DNA of 64,000 bases from NCBI RefSeq assembly GCF_019399895.1, contig NC_091867.1, positions 4,030,001-4,094,000 on the forward strand, in the 5' to 3' direction. The translations under genes and the position numbers were made by a program. The notes below the pieces were generated by a model. That model worked only from the letters and a program-made list of their open reading frames with translations. It did not search any database and was not told where the DNA came from. This document shows, piece after piece, positions 62,517 to 64,000 of this stretch (its first letter is position 1; every line of letters starts with the position of its first letter). Source of the DNA: Cardiocondyla obscurior (taxonomy: Eukaryota > Arthropoda > Insecta > Hymenoptera > Formicidae).

Positions 62517-62539
62517 GTAATGACGCCTGATTGTGTAAC

Positions 62540-64000
62540 GCCGGTAGGGATATTGGGTTAAATAAACAATATTAAATCCGCAAACGCGCGGGTGGGATTG
62601 GCGTCTCGCCGCTTACATCTCCGTGCGCCGAAGACGACGACGTTCGCCAGACAGAGGGCGGATTCTTACGTTTGCGCGTCTCGCGTTGCCGCCGACTACC
62701 GCGTTATCGTATACCGAACTGTTAGCGGCTAAAACAATAAGCGCGCGCGTCGTCCCTTCGCCTGTCGGAACGAATGCGGGGGCCCGGGAAATTGAAGCCG
62801 GGACGCAGGGGTTGCGCGCCGCTTGCAACACGCTTAATGCGCCAAAGCGGAGCACGGTAATAGCTGCCGGTGATTTATGAGAGCGCGCAAGAGGGCACAT
62901 GCGGTTGCACTGATCGCGATTTTCGCTGCGCCAAGCAATGATTTATCAACTCGCGCGTTAGGATACAAATAAAAATCGCTGTTCCCACTTATCACCGCCG
63001 TGATACTATGTACAAGTGTACTATTAGCCGTTGCCAGCAATCACTTATCCGCGCTTTCCTCAACACGTATAATATCGCCTATTAATTTATGCGCAATGCA
63101 TATGCATATGCATATACGTAGATGAATACCTTATATGATAAATAATTTACAATACGCACATATATTTATCTTGCGGAATTAATGATCCGGTACCACGCGC
63201 GCGCGCGTGTCAGATCGGTGAGACGTTATCGATATCATATTTGACAGCGGTAATTAAAGTTTTCGCAAAGCAATTGTCTTTTACAGTTACTCGAGACCGG
63301 CGACGCGTAGCAGAAATACTATTTCTGGCGTGATGTGTAAATGATTGTTAGCCGAGGACCTCCGTGCCGGTTTTTATAGCGCGTAAGATTTAATGTCAAA
63401 TGCACTTAACAAGCAATTCAATTAGAAAACATCGCGAGGGCCCCGAGTAGTAAAGATAATGGAGGCAAAAGTACGAATTTATTTTTACGGCGAATTATCC
63501 CGGTGGCTACACAGGAATGGAACTAATAACAATTTACAGACCCTTTCGGCGCTGGTCGCAACATTTTCGAAACAACTATAATAACAACGGTGGATGCGTG
63601 TACCTCCGCTAGAATGGCTAGACATAAATAAGAATGATAATAACGATTACTGCAGTTTTTGCCCGACCGTTGTTAAGCTCTCCGCTCTCTCTCTCCGCGT
63701 CGCCGGCATTAATTCCGTTTAATTGCAGAATCCCGGATGCTTTAAGTGCCGCAGATACGCGGGCATGTAGGGTCGCAGTTTCCACAATCGTCGTCATTTA
63801 CGATATTGTTGCAATGCTAACCTGTCATAATATTTACGACGCGGAATAAATTTGCATACGAAGCGCGTTTTATTTTTCGCGGCCAATCCCGCTCGGAAAG
63901 AGAACTCGCTCGATCGATCACTATGGAAGATTCAAGGCAATCTCATTCCTCGCGGTAAAGACGATACTTGCTCGGAGACACGACGATGATCGAACGAAGA
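62540..64000. other. Gene-free stretch to the window end
   Basis: No recognised gene. A repeated ATGCAT/ATATGC tract lies at 63095-63115 and a (CG)n tract at 63197-63209. If 62426 is a true first exon, this would be intron. Confidence 0.45.

Noticed and set aside
1..64000. tRNA, rRNA, snRNA genes, CRISPR arrays and intact transposase or reverse transcriptase genes
   Set aside because: I scanned for tRNA T-loop signatures, U6-like sequence, regular repeat-spacer arrays and transposon protein motifs, and saw none convincing. A computed search could still find diverged copies.

Overview
The window looks like animal nuclear DNA, most likely from an insect. An ant or other hymenopteran fits best. 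It carries one compact spliced gene in a very gene-poor landscape, many CpG-rich stretches without CpG depletion mixed with AT-rich ones, and many mononucleotide runs of 16-30 bases and short microsatellites. There are no operons, ribosome binding sites, CRISPR arrays or recognisable bacterial features. The species call is inference.

The only confidently coding unit is at 7237-9088 on the plus strand. It is a three-exon gene for a 529-residue channel of the HCN/CNG family. Its exons (7237-7469, 7580-7744, 7897-9088) join in frame at GT-AG introns of 110 and 152 bases. The product has the N-terminal ion-transport-associated region, six membrane segments, a pore loop, a C-linker and a cyclic-nucleotide-binding domain. 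The pore aligns without gaps to HCN channels, but the CIGYG selectivity filter is replaced by SSSFL, and most S4 charges are missing. This is the most striking observation in the window.

Upstream (1-7236) there is no intact gene. A short stretch at about 3804-3860 resembles part of exon 1 and may be a decayed copy. A roughly 60-base segment near 3260 is repeated near 3990.

Downstream (9.1-64 kb) I recognise no known protein family. A minus-strand module of two exon-like blocks, each with splice signals, occurs twice about 33 kb apart (25110-25406 and 58246-58495). The two copies have the same orientation, second-block length and intron size, and share a 27-base identical stretch. They may be duplicated internal exons of a long non-coding RNA, UTR exons of a gene, or a dispersed repeat.

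Two short plus-strand ORFs (39328-39401 and 62426-62516) could be first coding exons of genes with long introns, but neither is assigned. GC-rich islands near 12-13, 22.7-23.1, 27.7-29, 38-39.7, 47.4, 55 and 61-62.9 kb may contain promoters. They also generate long open frames on both strands that I treat as composition artefacts. The rest is intergenic or intronic DNA with simple repeats.
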